A stretch of 64,000 bases of DNA from assembly GCA_900491605.1 (NCBI GenBank), contig UESW01004567.1, positions 429,736 to 493,735 on the forward strand, given 5' to 3'. The position numbers were made by a program, and so were the translations under genes. Below the pieces are notes generated by a model. The model saw nothing but the letters and a program-made list of their open reading frames with translations. It was not told the origin of the DNA and did no database searches. The number at the start of each line of letters is the position of its first letter. Position 1 is the first letter of the stretch. The stretch comes from Calamus simplicifolius. Its lineage: Eukaryota; Streptophyta; Magnoliopsida; Arecales; Arecaceae. This document shows positions 11,941 to 23,800 of this stretch, one piece after another.

Positions 11941-13180
11941 TTTTGATCGACTTATACAATTTCTGGTAAACCATTAAAGGAAACCACATTATAAAACTAT
12001 ATTAGCATTACTAAATATATAACTAAATTATTTCTTTTACGCAACTTAGGTTAATAATAAGCATTTAAATAATTTATAACTGAATCAATTTTTTTTAGAC
12101 AACTAAGGTCCCTACCCTGCAAGGCCCGGCCACGGCTACGATCCTTGGCATGCTAGCAAGGACCGAGGCACAGGTTCATGCCAGGCTAATGCTAGGGCTT
12201 GAGTTTGGGTCGGGCCGCAAGGCGGTCCGTTTAATCATGAGACTTCACAAGCATTCAAGTGTCCTAAATTAATTCTACCTTCATTCCATGTCTAAAAGGT
12301 AAGGCCCTATCCCATTCAAGAATATTTTTTGTGATATATTATTCTGCTATTAATTATCATCGATTGGTTATGTTAAAATTTCGGTAGCATTTTCCCATAT
12401 GAGCAAATACAAACCGCAATCTCACCCAACGATGATTAATAGCAGACTAACATATCGCAAAAAATATTCTCAAACTATCCACCAGGATAATTTGAGAATT
12501 TGCAAGACTAAGGCTTACAAATTCTCAAATGGGTCTAAAGGTTATAGTATTGTGATTAATAATATGGAAATCCGAAGACAATCAAACTTATGCTTGTTAT
12601 TCTTAACTTCTTGTCAATTATACATATATAGGAATAGTGTTCTATATATATAGTCACTGACTTCTTAAGATTATTGTATCGAATATAAATGTTTGTGAAG
12701 ACTAAAATAAATCATTGAAACTACTAATTTGTTGCTGCAAATTAAATAATAATACAACAAGACTTTCTATCTAGCATTACACAATTTAATGCATCATTTA
12801 ATTTGAAGCAGAATGTAAATAATCAACACATAACAATTGTAAATAACTACAAATGCACAAATATTATTGCATAAACATTCTACTTAAATTAATTATTGCA
12901 TAAACATTCTGCAAATTAAATAATAATACAACAAGACTTTTTATCTAGCATTACAAATATTATTGCATAATCAAGACATAACAATCAGTCTATCCAAAGA
13001 GCTCCAACTAATGACATAAATTAATTAATTTATAACTAATCTAATAAAAAATTAGATTAGTGGTCACAATTTTTTTAATATTTGTCATAAAATTATTTGA
13101 AAATATTTTTAATAATAATAAAATATAATAGAATCTAAATTTTTAGTTAATTTTTTTTTATGAGTGTTAAAAAAAAATTT
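11941..13180. other. CACTA-1 internal non-coding DNA
   Basis: AT-rich sequence with no gene I recognise. It has a short GC-rich patch at about 12110-12240 and a local direct repeat of about 47 bp (12736-12782 and 12907-12953). It lies upstream of the minus-strand transposase gene, so it should hold its promoter, but no element can be pointed to. Confidence 0.5.
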
Positions 13181-14085
13181 TGAAGGGGCCAGGGGGTCGG
13201 GAAAACCCCCCTAGCTGTTACTTTTTTAAAAAAAATTAAGTTGCCCATGTTTTAAAAATATATTTTTATATTTATCATCAAATTATTTGAAAATATTTTT
13301 AAAAACAATAAAATATGATAGAATCTAATTTTTTTTTATGTGTTAATTTTTTTTTTAATTGAAGGGGCCGGGGTGGGGGAAAAGCCCCCTAGCTGTTATC
13401 TTTTTATTTTATTTTTTTTTTGTCTGGCCACCGTGGCCGGAGAAGAACGGGAGGGGGGGGGAACCCTCCTAACTATTTTTTTTTCTGGTGGCCTGGCCAC
13501 CGTGGCCAGGCCACGGCCGGCCATGGCAGCGGCCGTGGCCGGAGAAGACGAAGGGGGGGTGCCGGCCACAGCAGCGGCTGTGGCCGAAGAAGATGGCCAC
13601 GGCCGGCCACGGCAGCGGCCGTGGACGAAGAAGATGAAGGGGGGTGGGGAAACCCCCCCCCCCCCCCCCAAATAGTAAAATTTTTTTTGGTGGCCTGGCC
13701 ACCGTGGCCAGGCCACGGCCGGCCATGACAGCGGTTGTGGCCGAAGAAGACGGCCATGGCAGCGGCCGTGGTCGGAGATGACGGCCACGGCTGTGGCCGT
13801 GGCCGGAGAAGACGAAGGGGCGGTGGGGAAGACCCCCCCAAACAGTAATTTTTTTTGGTGGCCTAGCCACCGTGGCTGGAGAAGACCGTGGCCGGACCCT
13901 ATTTTTAAAAAAAAAATAAAAGGAGGATGGGTTACCTCGGTCGCGAGGGGACGCCGCCGGAGTGGGGGGAGCTTCCACTTGGGGAGAGGACGGGGGCAGC
14001 CGGATGAGCGGACGGACGGCGGCGGCTAGGGTAGGAATAGGAAGAAGAAGAGAAGGGAAGCGGGGGGGCGGCCCGACCAAGCCTT
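13180..14085. repeat. CACTA-1 GC-rich GGCC block with palindromes and homopolymers
   Basis: Repeated segments of GGCC, CGGCCG and AAGAAGACG words separated by T or G/C homopolymers. The segment starting GGTGGCCTGGCCACC recurs at about 13490, 13690 and (diverged) 13857. The first two carry an inverted repeat with arms GGCCTGGCCAC and GTGGCCAGGCC around one base. A run of about 18 C lies near 13660-13678. Stop-poor frames on both strands (for example 13396-13788 and 13469-14080) are by-products of the composition, not genes. A related block lies in CACTA-3 at 59640-60150. Confidence 0.75.
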
Positions 14086-14096
14086 AAATAGTAGTG

Positions 14097-14440
14097 ATTA
14101 GCGACGCAATATATGCATCGCTAATCACTCACTATTTTTTATTATTATTATGGATTAGCGACGCAACAATGCATCGCTAATCCATCGCTACTTTGGCTTT
14201 TTTATTTTTTATGCAAAACTTAGCAACGCAACTAATTGCGTTGCTAATGAGTCGCTAACTTGGCGCCAATGTCCGACGGGAAAATAATTTTTATTTTCTA
14301 GGAAATTGCATCGCAAATGCATTGCAATATTTTTTAAATATTAATAACTGATAAAAATTATATTTTCTAAAAAATAATTGTGACGCATTTATTGGGTCAT
14401 AATATTTTTTTAATTTTTTTTAATACATTTATTTTTCTTA
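14097..14440. repeat. CACTA-1 inner subterminal-type repeats
   Basis: GCGACGCAA/TTGCGTTGC motifs recur here between the GC-rich block and the GATC array. This is the same motif family as at the ends of the element. Confidence 0.7.
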
Positions 14441-14444
14441 AAAA

Positions 14445-15312
14445 CATTACGATCAGTCCGAGATCGCTGACGATTCGATGGTTGCGATCGATCCAAACCC
14501 TGATCCCGATCGACCACGACCGATCGCGGACCATGGCGATCGGTCCAATCGCCGACGATCCGATGGTTGCGATCGATCCAAGCCCTGATCCCGATCGGCC
14601 ACGACCGATCTCGGACCGTGGCAATCGGATCGATTGGCGTCGATCCGACGGTTGCCATCGATCCAAGCCCTGATCGATCCCGGTCAGCAATGAACGATCT
14701 TGGACCGTTGCGATCGATCCGATAGGCGATGATCTGATGGTTTCAATCGATCCAAGCCATGATCTCGATCGGCCACGACCGATCTCAGACTGTTACAATC
14801 CATCCGAGATCGGCGATGATCCGATGGTTGTGATCGATCGAAGTTGTGATCCTGATCGGCCACGACCGATCTCGGACCATGGCGATCAGTCCGATTGGTG
14901 ACAATCCGACAGTTGCGATCGATCCAAGCCCTGATCCCGATCAGCCATGACCGATCCCGAACTATTGCGATCGGTCCGAGATTGCTGACGATCTGACGGT
15001 TGTGATCGATCCAAGCCCTGATCTCGATCAGCCACGACCGATCTCAGACCGTGATCGGTTCAAGATTTCAGATGATCCGACGGTTGCGATCGATCCAATC
15101 CCTTATCCCGATCGGCCACGACCGATCTTGGACCGTGGCGATCGGTCCGATCGCCGATGATCTGACGATTGTGATCGATCCAAGCCCTGATCCCGATCGG
15201 CTACGACCGATCTCGAACCGTGGCGATCGGTCTGATTGCCGACGATCCAACGATTGCAATCGATCCAAGCCCTGATCCCGATTGGCCACGACCGATCTCG
15301 AACCGATCCCTA
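14445..15312. repeat. GATC-rich tandem array in CACTA-1, unit about 85 bp, about 10 units
   Basis: The phrase GATCGATCCAAGCCCTGATC recurs at about 14486, 14571, 14656 and 14745 and on to 15270, giving an 85-89 bp period. Units are full of GATC and CGATCG, and include GATCGGCCACGACCGATC. The reverse complement matches the array of CACTA-2. Open frames through it (14380-14690, 15051-15289) follow from the repeat and are not genes. Confidence 0.9.
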
Positions 15313-15339
15313 TTTAACATAATTAATTTTTTTAAAAAA

Positions 15340-16315
15340 CATTGCAACACAAAGGGTTGCATCAATTTTTTAATATGATAATTATATTATATAAAAATTA
15401 ATTTTATTTAAAATAATTACGACGCAACAAGTGCATCGCTAAATTAAAACATAATTTTCCTAATTTTTAGTTTATTGCATCGCTAATGCGTCGCTATTTA
15501 ACATAATTAATTTTTTAAAAATATTGCGACGCACTGAATTGTATCGCAATATTTTTTTCATAATTATATTTTATAAAAAATTATTTATTTAAAATAATTG
15601 TGATGCATATATTGCGTCGCTAAATTAAAAAATATTTTTTAATTTTCTGGTCTATTGCGTTGCTAATGTGTCGCTATTTAATATAATTAAATTTTTAAAA
15701 ACATTGTGATGCACTGTGTTGCGTCACAATTATTTTTTCTCATATTTATACTTTATAAAAATTAATTTTATTTAAAATAATTGTGATGCAGTTATTGCAT
15801 CGCTAAATTAAAAAATAATTTTTCTAATTTTTTGGTTTATTACATTTCTAATGCGTCACTATTTATATTTATTTTTTAAAAAAACATTGCGACGCACTGA
15901 GTTGCATCGCAATATTTTTTCTAATATTTATATTTTATAAAAAATAATTTATTTAAATTATTTGTGACGTAATTGGTGCATCGCTAAATTAAAAATATTT
16001 TTCTAATTTTTTGATTTATTGCATCGCTAATGTGTCGCTATTTAACATATTTAATTCTTTTAAAAACATTGCGATGCACTGAGTTGCGTCGCAATATTTT
16101 TTTCCCATATTTATATTTTATAAAAAATTAATTTTAAAATATTGTGACGCATTATTTGCGTCGCTAAATAAAAAAATTATTTTTTTATTTTCTTGTTTAT
16201 TGAGTCGCTAATGCGTCGCTAATTGCGTCGCAATATTTTGTTGTCACGGAGGTATCGCAAAGTGGTCGCAATTTAGTGACGCATAATTGTGTCGCTAAAT
16301 TTGCATTGCTATTTC
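15340..16315. repeat. CACTA-1 right subterminal repeats
   Basis: About six larger units of roughly 130 bp each contain an AT spacer plus the pair TTGCGTCGCTA and GCGACGCA variants, up to the right terminus. The GATC array sits immediately inside them. Confidence 0.85.
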
Positions 16316-16335
16316 AGTATTTTCTTGTAGTGCTA

Positions 16336-16936
16336 CTCTCCCTATATTCAAGTGCCTCCAGTAGAGGCTGTCCACTACGAAATTAAGTCAAGTATAATCC
16401 AAATGTTACCATCTTTCTATGGACTTACAAATGAGGATCTCTACAAATACTTAGATGAATTCTTAAAAATTTGCTCAACTATCAAGATTCAAAATTTCTT
16501 CGATGATGCACTTAGGCTTAAGTTATTCCCTTTTTTCCTAAAAGATAGAGCTAAGTATTGGTTAAATTCACTAGACATGTTATAATTTCAACTTGGGATC
16601 ATCTTCAGAGAGAGTTTCTTAAAAATATTTTAGTATAGGAAAAGCGAATCAAATTAGAAAAGCCATAACAATTTTTTTCAGACAGATGGAGAGATGTTTC
16701 ATGAGACATGGGAGAGATTAAAAGAACTGATTAGAAAATGTCCACATCATGCATACCCAAATGGCAACTGGTTCAGTGCTTTTACGATGGTTTATCAGAA
16801 AAGCATCGGTAGATGGTTGATGCTTCATGTGGTGGGACATTTATGTTAAAAAATGAATATTAAGCTTGGCAACTCTTTGAGACATTGAGTGAGAATTCAT
16901 TACATCACATGTCAGTTGCTCGTTGAGACCCTCCCA
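16336..16936 (+). pseudogene. Athila-type gag, 3' segment, decayed
   Basis: Continues the gag frame from before CACTA-1: words such as HYEIKSSIIQMLPSFYGL, LDEFLKICSTIKIQNF and LKDRAKYWLNSL are typical of the Athila retrotransposon gag domain. A stop follows at 16583-16585. Beyond it, family similarity goes on in shifting frames (WERLKELIRKCP-like and CFYDGLS-like words), so the gene was already decayed. It ends abruptly at about 16936, where copy B of the Copia-like repeat begins. Confidence 0.85.
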
Positions 16937-16938
16937 TA

Positions 16939-17887
16939 GTTGATTTTGAATTTATAACTTAGGATTAATTTTGATTTTATAGTTGCCATGCCTCGATCCT
17001 AGTATCTGAGTCGGTGACATAACATGGCCGCATATTTCTTAAGAAAAAAATCTTAGAGAGTATATAGGGCTTTCAAATCTAATGCAATACTAAATATTAG
17101 CAAATACAATAACAATCAACATTAATTATTAGTGATTTTGGGTTTACAAAATTGATTGGATAAATTTGATCCAATGATATATGTAGGATGGTTCACTATT
17201 GATATATTTGACCTATGCAGTTTGGATTATATACACTTTTTATTGGGTGATGTGGTTAGTAGTTTGTGTAGGCTCAAAACCTAATAGTGAGCTATGATGC
17301 GAGGGTATGTTGGTGTTTCATTATAAATAGACTTGCTCATCCTTTTCTTCTTATATCTGTAATTAGCTTTTTCCATCATGAGCACCATCCGTTGGAAGGG
17401 TAAGAAAAGAAAGATCTAAGCTACAACATTCTTGATAAGTGCTTCTCTTTGATTTAAGGATTAGTTGTAACTCTAGCATAAATTAAAGTTGGCACAAATA
17501 GGCATGATAATGAATTTTATATTATGTAGTTGACATTCTAAATTTTACATATGTAATACTAAAATTTTTTACATATGGTATCGAAGCAGGTATACATAAA
17601 TTTAGAACAATGTTTTTACTATTTGTTTCATGCTTGTATATATTGGAGTTTTAAATCGTAAATCTTCTATAAACAAGGTTTCTGCTTGTGTGCTGTCTTT
17701 ATTAATCTCACACGGAGTATGATGTCTTGGGTTATAGAGCAAGATGGAATAGGAGATAATTTGAGAAACATGCAACTAAAATATTAAATGTTGAACGGTG
17801 ACGGCCACCACTTTTGAAGGTATGAAAAAAAAAAGATTTAGTTACTCCGGTTTTTCCTAAAGTATGTATAAATTTAGACATTGCAAA
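16939..17887 (+). mobile_element. Copia-like LTR plus leader, copy B
   Basis: Direct copy of 2447-3395 with few differences. The LTR runs about 16941-17573, the primer-site-like TGGTATCGAAGC is at 17576, and the leader ends at the same base (GACATTGCAAA) as in copy A. It cuts the Athila gag. The flanks show no clear target duplication. Confidence 0.65.
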
Positions 17888-19444
17888 GGGTCAAAGTAGG
17901 ATTGAAAATTATAATCTTCATTCATGCCCTTATTAAAGAAAATAATTCACATCCCATTCTATTTCTATAATTAATGAAAAAAAATTTATCCTTATTTTCA
18001 ATTCTATCCTCATCTCACATTGCCTCATTCTTAAGGATATATACGAATTTTTAATAAAAATTATAAAATTAATAATGTAGATGATTTTTTTTCTTACTGA
18101 CTATATTAATAAATTCAATATTTATTTCTTAAATTTATACTTATCATTAAAATAATTTTAAAAGTTTAAATTAATATATGATGATAATTTTGTATATAAA
18201 GATATTATAATACTTAAGAATGGAATCAATAGGTGAAAATCAGATGAGGTGGGGATATATTTATTTGCTTTAAAACTAATAGGAAGAAAAATAATCTTTA
18301 TTCTCATTTTTATCTCCAAAAAAAATGAAAAATCTCGATTCGATCTGAATGAGATGTCTGGGATGGAATAAATTGAGCCTTTTACTTTATGGATTGAACT
18401 TGCTGCCTTTGTGTAAACCACCTTAACATCTTATTACTAAAGTTTGTGTTACATAATAATAAGTCATATTTTAATATTAGATTTGTATATTCATAAAGGT
18501 AGAAGCTTGTTGACAAATCTCATTGATATTATTTAGCCTTGTCATAATTTGAAGAATAACTCCTTTTTTTTTGTGTCTAACAGTTTTCTTCAGCTCTTGC
18601 TGGGGCTGTTGCCTAGCCGATAATATCTTTTCTCTTAGCAATAGTAATAATTTGGAGCCAAAACTTGGCACCAAGAAGACGTCCTTCATGCAATCATCAA
18701 GCCTATAACTGCCAGATGAAATTAATCTTTAATGCTCGATTTAGGAAAATTTTACTTGAATAAGGGCACTAGCACAAAGAAACAATTAGACAAGCACGAC
18801 AATGATTTGTATGGTCTTGGACAACATTTTTTCTGAAAAAGAAATCCAAAGAATCAATATCATGATTTCTACTGTACGTGAAGCAGCTCTTTAATTGCAT
18901 GGCTTATAATAATAAGTTTTCAACAAACTTGTGTAATATCTCTTTTTTGACTGGTAAAAACTTGTGTAAAAAATTAAGAAGATAACATAGAGCACTACCG
19001 CCCAAAATTATTTATTGGGAGCAACTTATAAAGATTCAAATATGAAAACCTTTTCGGGTCTGTTACTTTCTAAACTTCAGTCAGATGGTTTTTCAATTAA
19101 CGTAACATCCGCTAAAATATTAGTAATCTCTTCTCCCATGCTAGTTTGCAGTTCTTTTTTGTCAGTGAAACTATGCCAAATCTTTAGCTCCCTGCTAGAG
19201 ATATAATATGCCCTCTGGCGCACGCGTGACATGTAGTAAACTGTAATGATTTAGCATGTAGATTTAAGCCGAGTTTTGATTCTCACATTTTGATTATTAG
19301 TCTCCTTAAGCAAAATTAAATGAAACCACACCAATTTAGGCAAAACAGAAGTGGGCATAGCCAGAAATTATTGAAACAGTTTGCTGCCTTTGATTGTTTC
19401 CTAATTTGACAAATCATGGGTCATGTAGTGTAGTTCATTTACAA

Positions 19445-19447
<3 letters not shown>
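17888..19447. other. Intergenic DNA, no recognised gene
   Basis: AT-rich DNA. The longest frames (18158-18421 and 18477-18689, both minus) match no family I recognise. I see no RNA gene or transposon terminus. Confidence 0.5.

Positions 19448-19480
<33 letters not shown>
19448..19480. repeat. (AT)n microsatellite
   Basis: About 16 AT units. A second TA tract lies 0.7 kb downstream at 20179-20202, suggesting one microsatellite split by an insertion. Confidence 0.9.
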
Positions 19481-19484
<4 letters not shown>

Positions 19485-20178
19485 ATTGAAATGTGGTGGC
19501 TAACTTGATCAAAAGATCAAGTCTAGAGTCGTACTCTATGTCCAAGAGACGTGAAGGAAGAGGCTTATATGCTTTCGATATGCCGATTCAGTATCTTGAT
19601 ATGAAGATCACGCAATCTATACACCATTTCAGCGATCGAGTGCAATGATCAGCGATCGGGTGCGTCGATCGATCAACACCGCAGTGATCACTTGATTGCA
19701 TCGATCAGGTGCGTGATCATATTGATTGGATTCCTCGATCTCATCGATCGGGTGCGTCGATCGATCAACACCGCCACTCTGATCATAATGCTTGATCATG
19801 ACCCCTTATTCAATCGATCTCAGTATTTGATCTTGACCCCTCATCCGATAGATTAACCAATCCAAAGATAATCTCAATCCCTCATCGTACAATCTGAATT
19901 CAATCATCCTTGACCGTCAAATTCTCATGCTTATGAAAAAATTTTAAGGCTCCTCGCAATGATGTACACATGCACCTACAAAGCGCCTATTGCGTCCTTA
20001 TTGGCCTTCGCATTTGTGCATCACCCTCTAACTCTCCACTTATGGTGAGCCCAAATGCATAAGCATTGGAAGAAGTTTACACATAAAATAAATCAGCCTA
20101 TTTATAATTTTTGATGTGGAACTAAAGCTCTTCAATTTCTCATTCAAAATAATGGGTATATAAGACCCATTTCCCAAC
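19481..20178 (-). mobile_element. Probable solo LTR inserted in a TA microsatellite
   Basis: About 700 bp lie between two TA tracts. On the minus strand it begins GTTGGGAAATGGGTC and ends CATTTCAATCAACA, close to a TGTTGGG...CA LTR frame, with a TATAAATAG-like box about 85 bp in. The interior near 19620-19790 holds CGATCG-rich sequence with a direct repeat of GGGTGCGTCGATCGATCAAC (about 19658 and 19749). No coding sequence is present. The LTR reading is inference. Confidence 0.45.

Positions 20179-20234
<56 letters not shown>
20179..20234. repeat. Compound (TA)n(GA)n microsatellite
   Basis: A TA tract runs directly into about 16 GA units. Confidence 0.9.
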
Positions 20235-20236
<2 letters not shown>

Positions 20237-20808
20237 TTATATCACCAACAGAAATGATGCAATAAACCAACTTAGAACTCAAGAACATGGGGCCTCCCCA
20301 CTAATTAATGAACTGACAAACTGATAAAAAATTCCTTCATAGGAAAAAAGGCTTCCTTCCCTGTATAACTCGGATGAATTTATGTCAGATACGTTGCCGA
20401 AGAAAAGGGAAAATTGATGGTAGCTTAATAATGAAGTGACAAGCTTTTGTATTTTAATAACAAAGAAACCAAAAAAAAAAAACTGAAAAACAGAATCTTG
20501 AACGAATCTCGAAATTATTAATTTGCTCCATCAAACTAATAACAAAAAACAAAGCAATAAGAGGCTCGAAGGGTGAAGGGCCAAAAAAAAAAAACAGAAG
20601 AAGAAAATCTCCAACCAGATATTTATTATATTTTATTTTATTTTTGATATTTAGCTAGCAATATACAACCAGATACTCTAGCACTACAGAGGTATTCCCA
20701 GTCAAATTACCAAAGTTTAGAATTGCTGGGAAAGATAGGAAGGGGCGAGACCCTGTTTCAGTCCAGACGCTGATACTATTACTGATAACCTACACACATG
20801 TATTTCAT

Positions 20809-23800
20809 TTATGTCCTCACATACGAAGAAGCAGCAGCAGGAGACTGAGTAATATAACCCAGCATATGCAATGCCATGCAGGGCTGGTCTACTGGTACCT
20901 GCCCAAATTGAAGGACTTTTAAACATCAGAATATTATAGAAACTCTGTTTTTGACTTGTACGCACTTCTAGCATGAATGTCTGTACTTTCATGCAGCTTT
21001 TGTGTGATCAACTTAGTGGCTAGATTCAGAATTTAGAGTTACTTCAAAAAAAAAAGATGGTTAATTTACCGACAATTCAAGGGAAGCTAAACCCAGAAAT
21101 CCCACCAATGTATCAATTTGCAACCTGGCATTCCATTCCAAGTCTGCCCTTTGTCTACTGCCAGATGATTTTAGCATTAAAATGAATGCATATGTATTCC
21201 AAACAGAACATCCTCCATGTAAAGACAATAGCTACGAAAAATTTCCAAAAATTATCAAAGAGACTGTCCTAAGAGGAGGCACCCCAGGAAAAGCACTCCT
21301 ATAAATATGAGGTGTGTTTGCCTCTTAAATCTATGCAAATAGAAAGTGATGGTCTTGGAATCCAAGACTTTTGGCAGATTCTCTTAATGTACTTAGTTGG
21401 CATTTTTTTTGGGGGGGGTGGAATAATATACTCAATTCTTAGGGAGAGTTTTTAACTGTTGTCTTACTGCAAAACCAACTCTATATACCTGCATGTCAGT
21501 AATCTTCACCCACTTTTAGACTTCACCTATTTTTAGCGAGTCAAAATACGGCCCCACGGTCAGACTCGTATTCAGTTGGATACTTCAGATATCTTCTTGA
21601 CCATTTGGCCATATATTGGGTTATGGTTGCTGCCGACCCACAACTAGAAGTTAGTAACATAAGAGCAGGGCATGCACCATAAACATGAACCCAGTCAATG
21701 CTGATGCCGATGCATAGTCTGAACTGCACTTATCAAAGATAGTCAAGGTGTGGTAACTAGAAATAAACAGAAGCAGGGAACACTTCTGAGCACGTACAAG
21801 TAGATTATTTCTTGCAAGCATGGTATATAACTTGTTTATATGTTCACCTGTGATTAGATTGATGTGGAAAGCTCTTTTATCATTTTTTTTGCACCTATGA
21901 TGCATTCTAGCCATCATTTTATGCAAAGCAATGTCACCGCCACAGAAATTGCAACTTTCTGGAACTTGTAGAAGCTAATTCAAGACTTCATTTGGTCTTT
22001 GGTTTTCATAGTTTGAACTTTGAACCATGTAAAATTTTTAAGCCATTATTCCACTGGTCCCACTTTCTAGCTAGTTGTTGTTAGGTTGATGCCATTACTC
22101 CTAGCGTGTTTGGCTAACTTGTGGTTCTCGCCACCCATACAACCATATGAAAACCAAAACTAATCTGTAGAGATGACCACTTATTCACCTTGGTATATAA
22201 AAATGGTGCAATGATGGCAGTGTTGGAAAACACTTACAAAATGTCCTGCTCCCAAAATCCAGAAGAACGCATGTTCTGATAAGACTGAATGAAGCCCCTA
22301 CTACCTCTATTATTACGGCAGAACAAAGCTTCTCGACTTGCAGTGTTGAAGTATTTTAGCCCCTCCCACCTGAAAAAGCAAGGAAGAAAAAGGACCCATC
22401 TGAGGAAGTGAAGACAAGGGAGAAGGTATCTGTTGAACTGCGAAAAAAAACCAAAAAAAAATTAAGATGCTTACTTGAGCTTCTGAACCCATGCTTCAGT
22501 GCCCTTGGTTGCACAAATCACATCAAGCTTGACACAACCAACAAAACCCAATGTTAGTGTACGCAGAGATAGAGGACAACGTAATTTACTACTCTAATTG
22601 ATTTAGACCTACTTTTTCTGATAGAGTTGCTAATTTTAAGCTTTCTGAAAGAGGAAACGTGTTTGAAAATTTTGTAAGGAAAGCATCTCAACAAGACTGT
22701 TGAAGCCATTCAAACCTTACTCCTAGTGTATTTTTGTACATGTAAGTATTAGCGAGGCTTTTCAAACAGATTCTCTAATATCTATCAAGCATATTACGGC
22801 ACAAGCCCGATGCCCATTTCCTATATTATGTACTTCAGCCCATTTCATTCATTTCAATCAATAAACTCCAGTTTGTTGGACATTGGATTTGTTGCCAGGA
22901 CTGGAGCCAAAACCTTTAATTGCCACTTCCACCTTCTGCTGACCATCCAATGTTGGCAGAAGAATCATCAGATCATCGGCATTAGGAGGATGGGCTTTCA
23001 CTTCTCTCTGGGAATCTGATTCTGTTAATGAACTGTTAACTGATAGTCCATTATCCTTTCATGTTCCTAGTAAGAATGCTCTCTTAGAAAAGGAGTAGAA
23101 TGGTCCATTTAACATGACATATGGCTATGACACCAGTAGACCAGTACCTTGTCCTCAACAGCTATGATAAGCTATTTCATATCCTTTCTCACAGCTTCCA
23201 TTAATGTTCTTTAGACATCTTCCTTAGCTCCTCACCATCAAGCACCCCCTATATCCATGATATGTCCAGTTTTCTAGTTTAGAGCCCTCACATCACTCAA
23301 CAAACATGTCCATCTCAATAACAAGGTTACAAATATTTATTATTTTTTTCACTCAAAAGAAAAGGTTGCAAAAGTTTTTGTTGGTGCTTCCACATTCGTT
23401 CAAAATCAGAATGGATGATTGATAATCTTTAAAAATATGTATTCTTTAAAGCTATGCGCTAATAGGAGACCATGACAGCGTGACTTTTTGTCAAGGGCTA
23501 TGAGTGGGGACATATCAGTCTAGAATGCCAATAAGCTTATATATCGTAACGTGTATACCTGTTTAACTGCCAAATGTTTTAGTACTTGCTTCAGATCTCC
23601 TTGATAAGAAACTACATTTCGCACTGATCACAAGAAATGACAAAGGAATAATTATTCACATTCTTAATGGGCCGGAGTACAATAAATTACATCTTATACA
23701 AAGCCTCTTGAGTTGGGGGAAAACAATTTGTGAATACATAGGAGTTCATATGCACGACATTTATAATATAGGTGTTTTCACATTCTTCAGAAATTTCTTT

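Larger units (their letters stand above)
5712..16332 (-). mobile_element. CACTA (En/Spm-type) transposon, CACTA-1, 10.6 kb
   Basis: The left end reads CACTACAAGGGAAAAAAATA from 5712. The right end, reverse-complemented from 16332, reads CACTACAAGAAAATACTGAA. Target duplications are CTA at 5709-5711 and CTA at 16333-16335, the 3 bp expected for CACTA elements. Subterminal regions are packed with GCGACGCA/TGCGTCGC words. Inside, on the minus strand, lie a TNP2-type transposase pseudogene, then a Transposase_24 (TNPA-like) pseudogene. Towards the right end are a GC-rich block and a GATC-rich tandem array. Both genes carry stops, so the copy cannot encode its own intact transposase, although its ends look usable. 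Confidence 0.95.

Noticed and set aside
13396..14080. Overlapping Pro/Arg/His-rich ORFs up to 203 codons on both strands
   Set aside because: All frames are open because of GGCC-type repeats. The peptides are repetitive and match no family, and the block is a structural part of the CACTA elements.
18477..18689. 70-codon minus-strand ORF with a Lys/Gln-rich segment
   Set aside because: Not recognisable, no splice partners found, and short enough to be chance.
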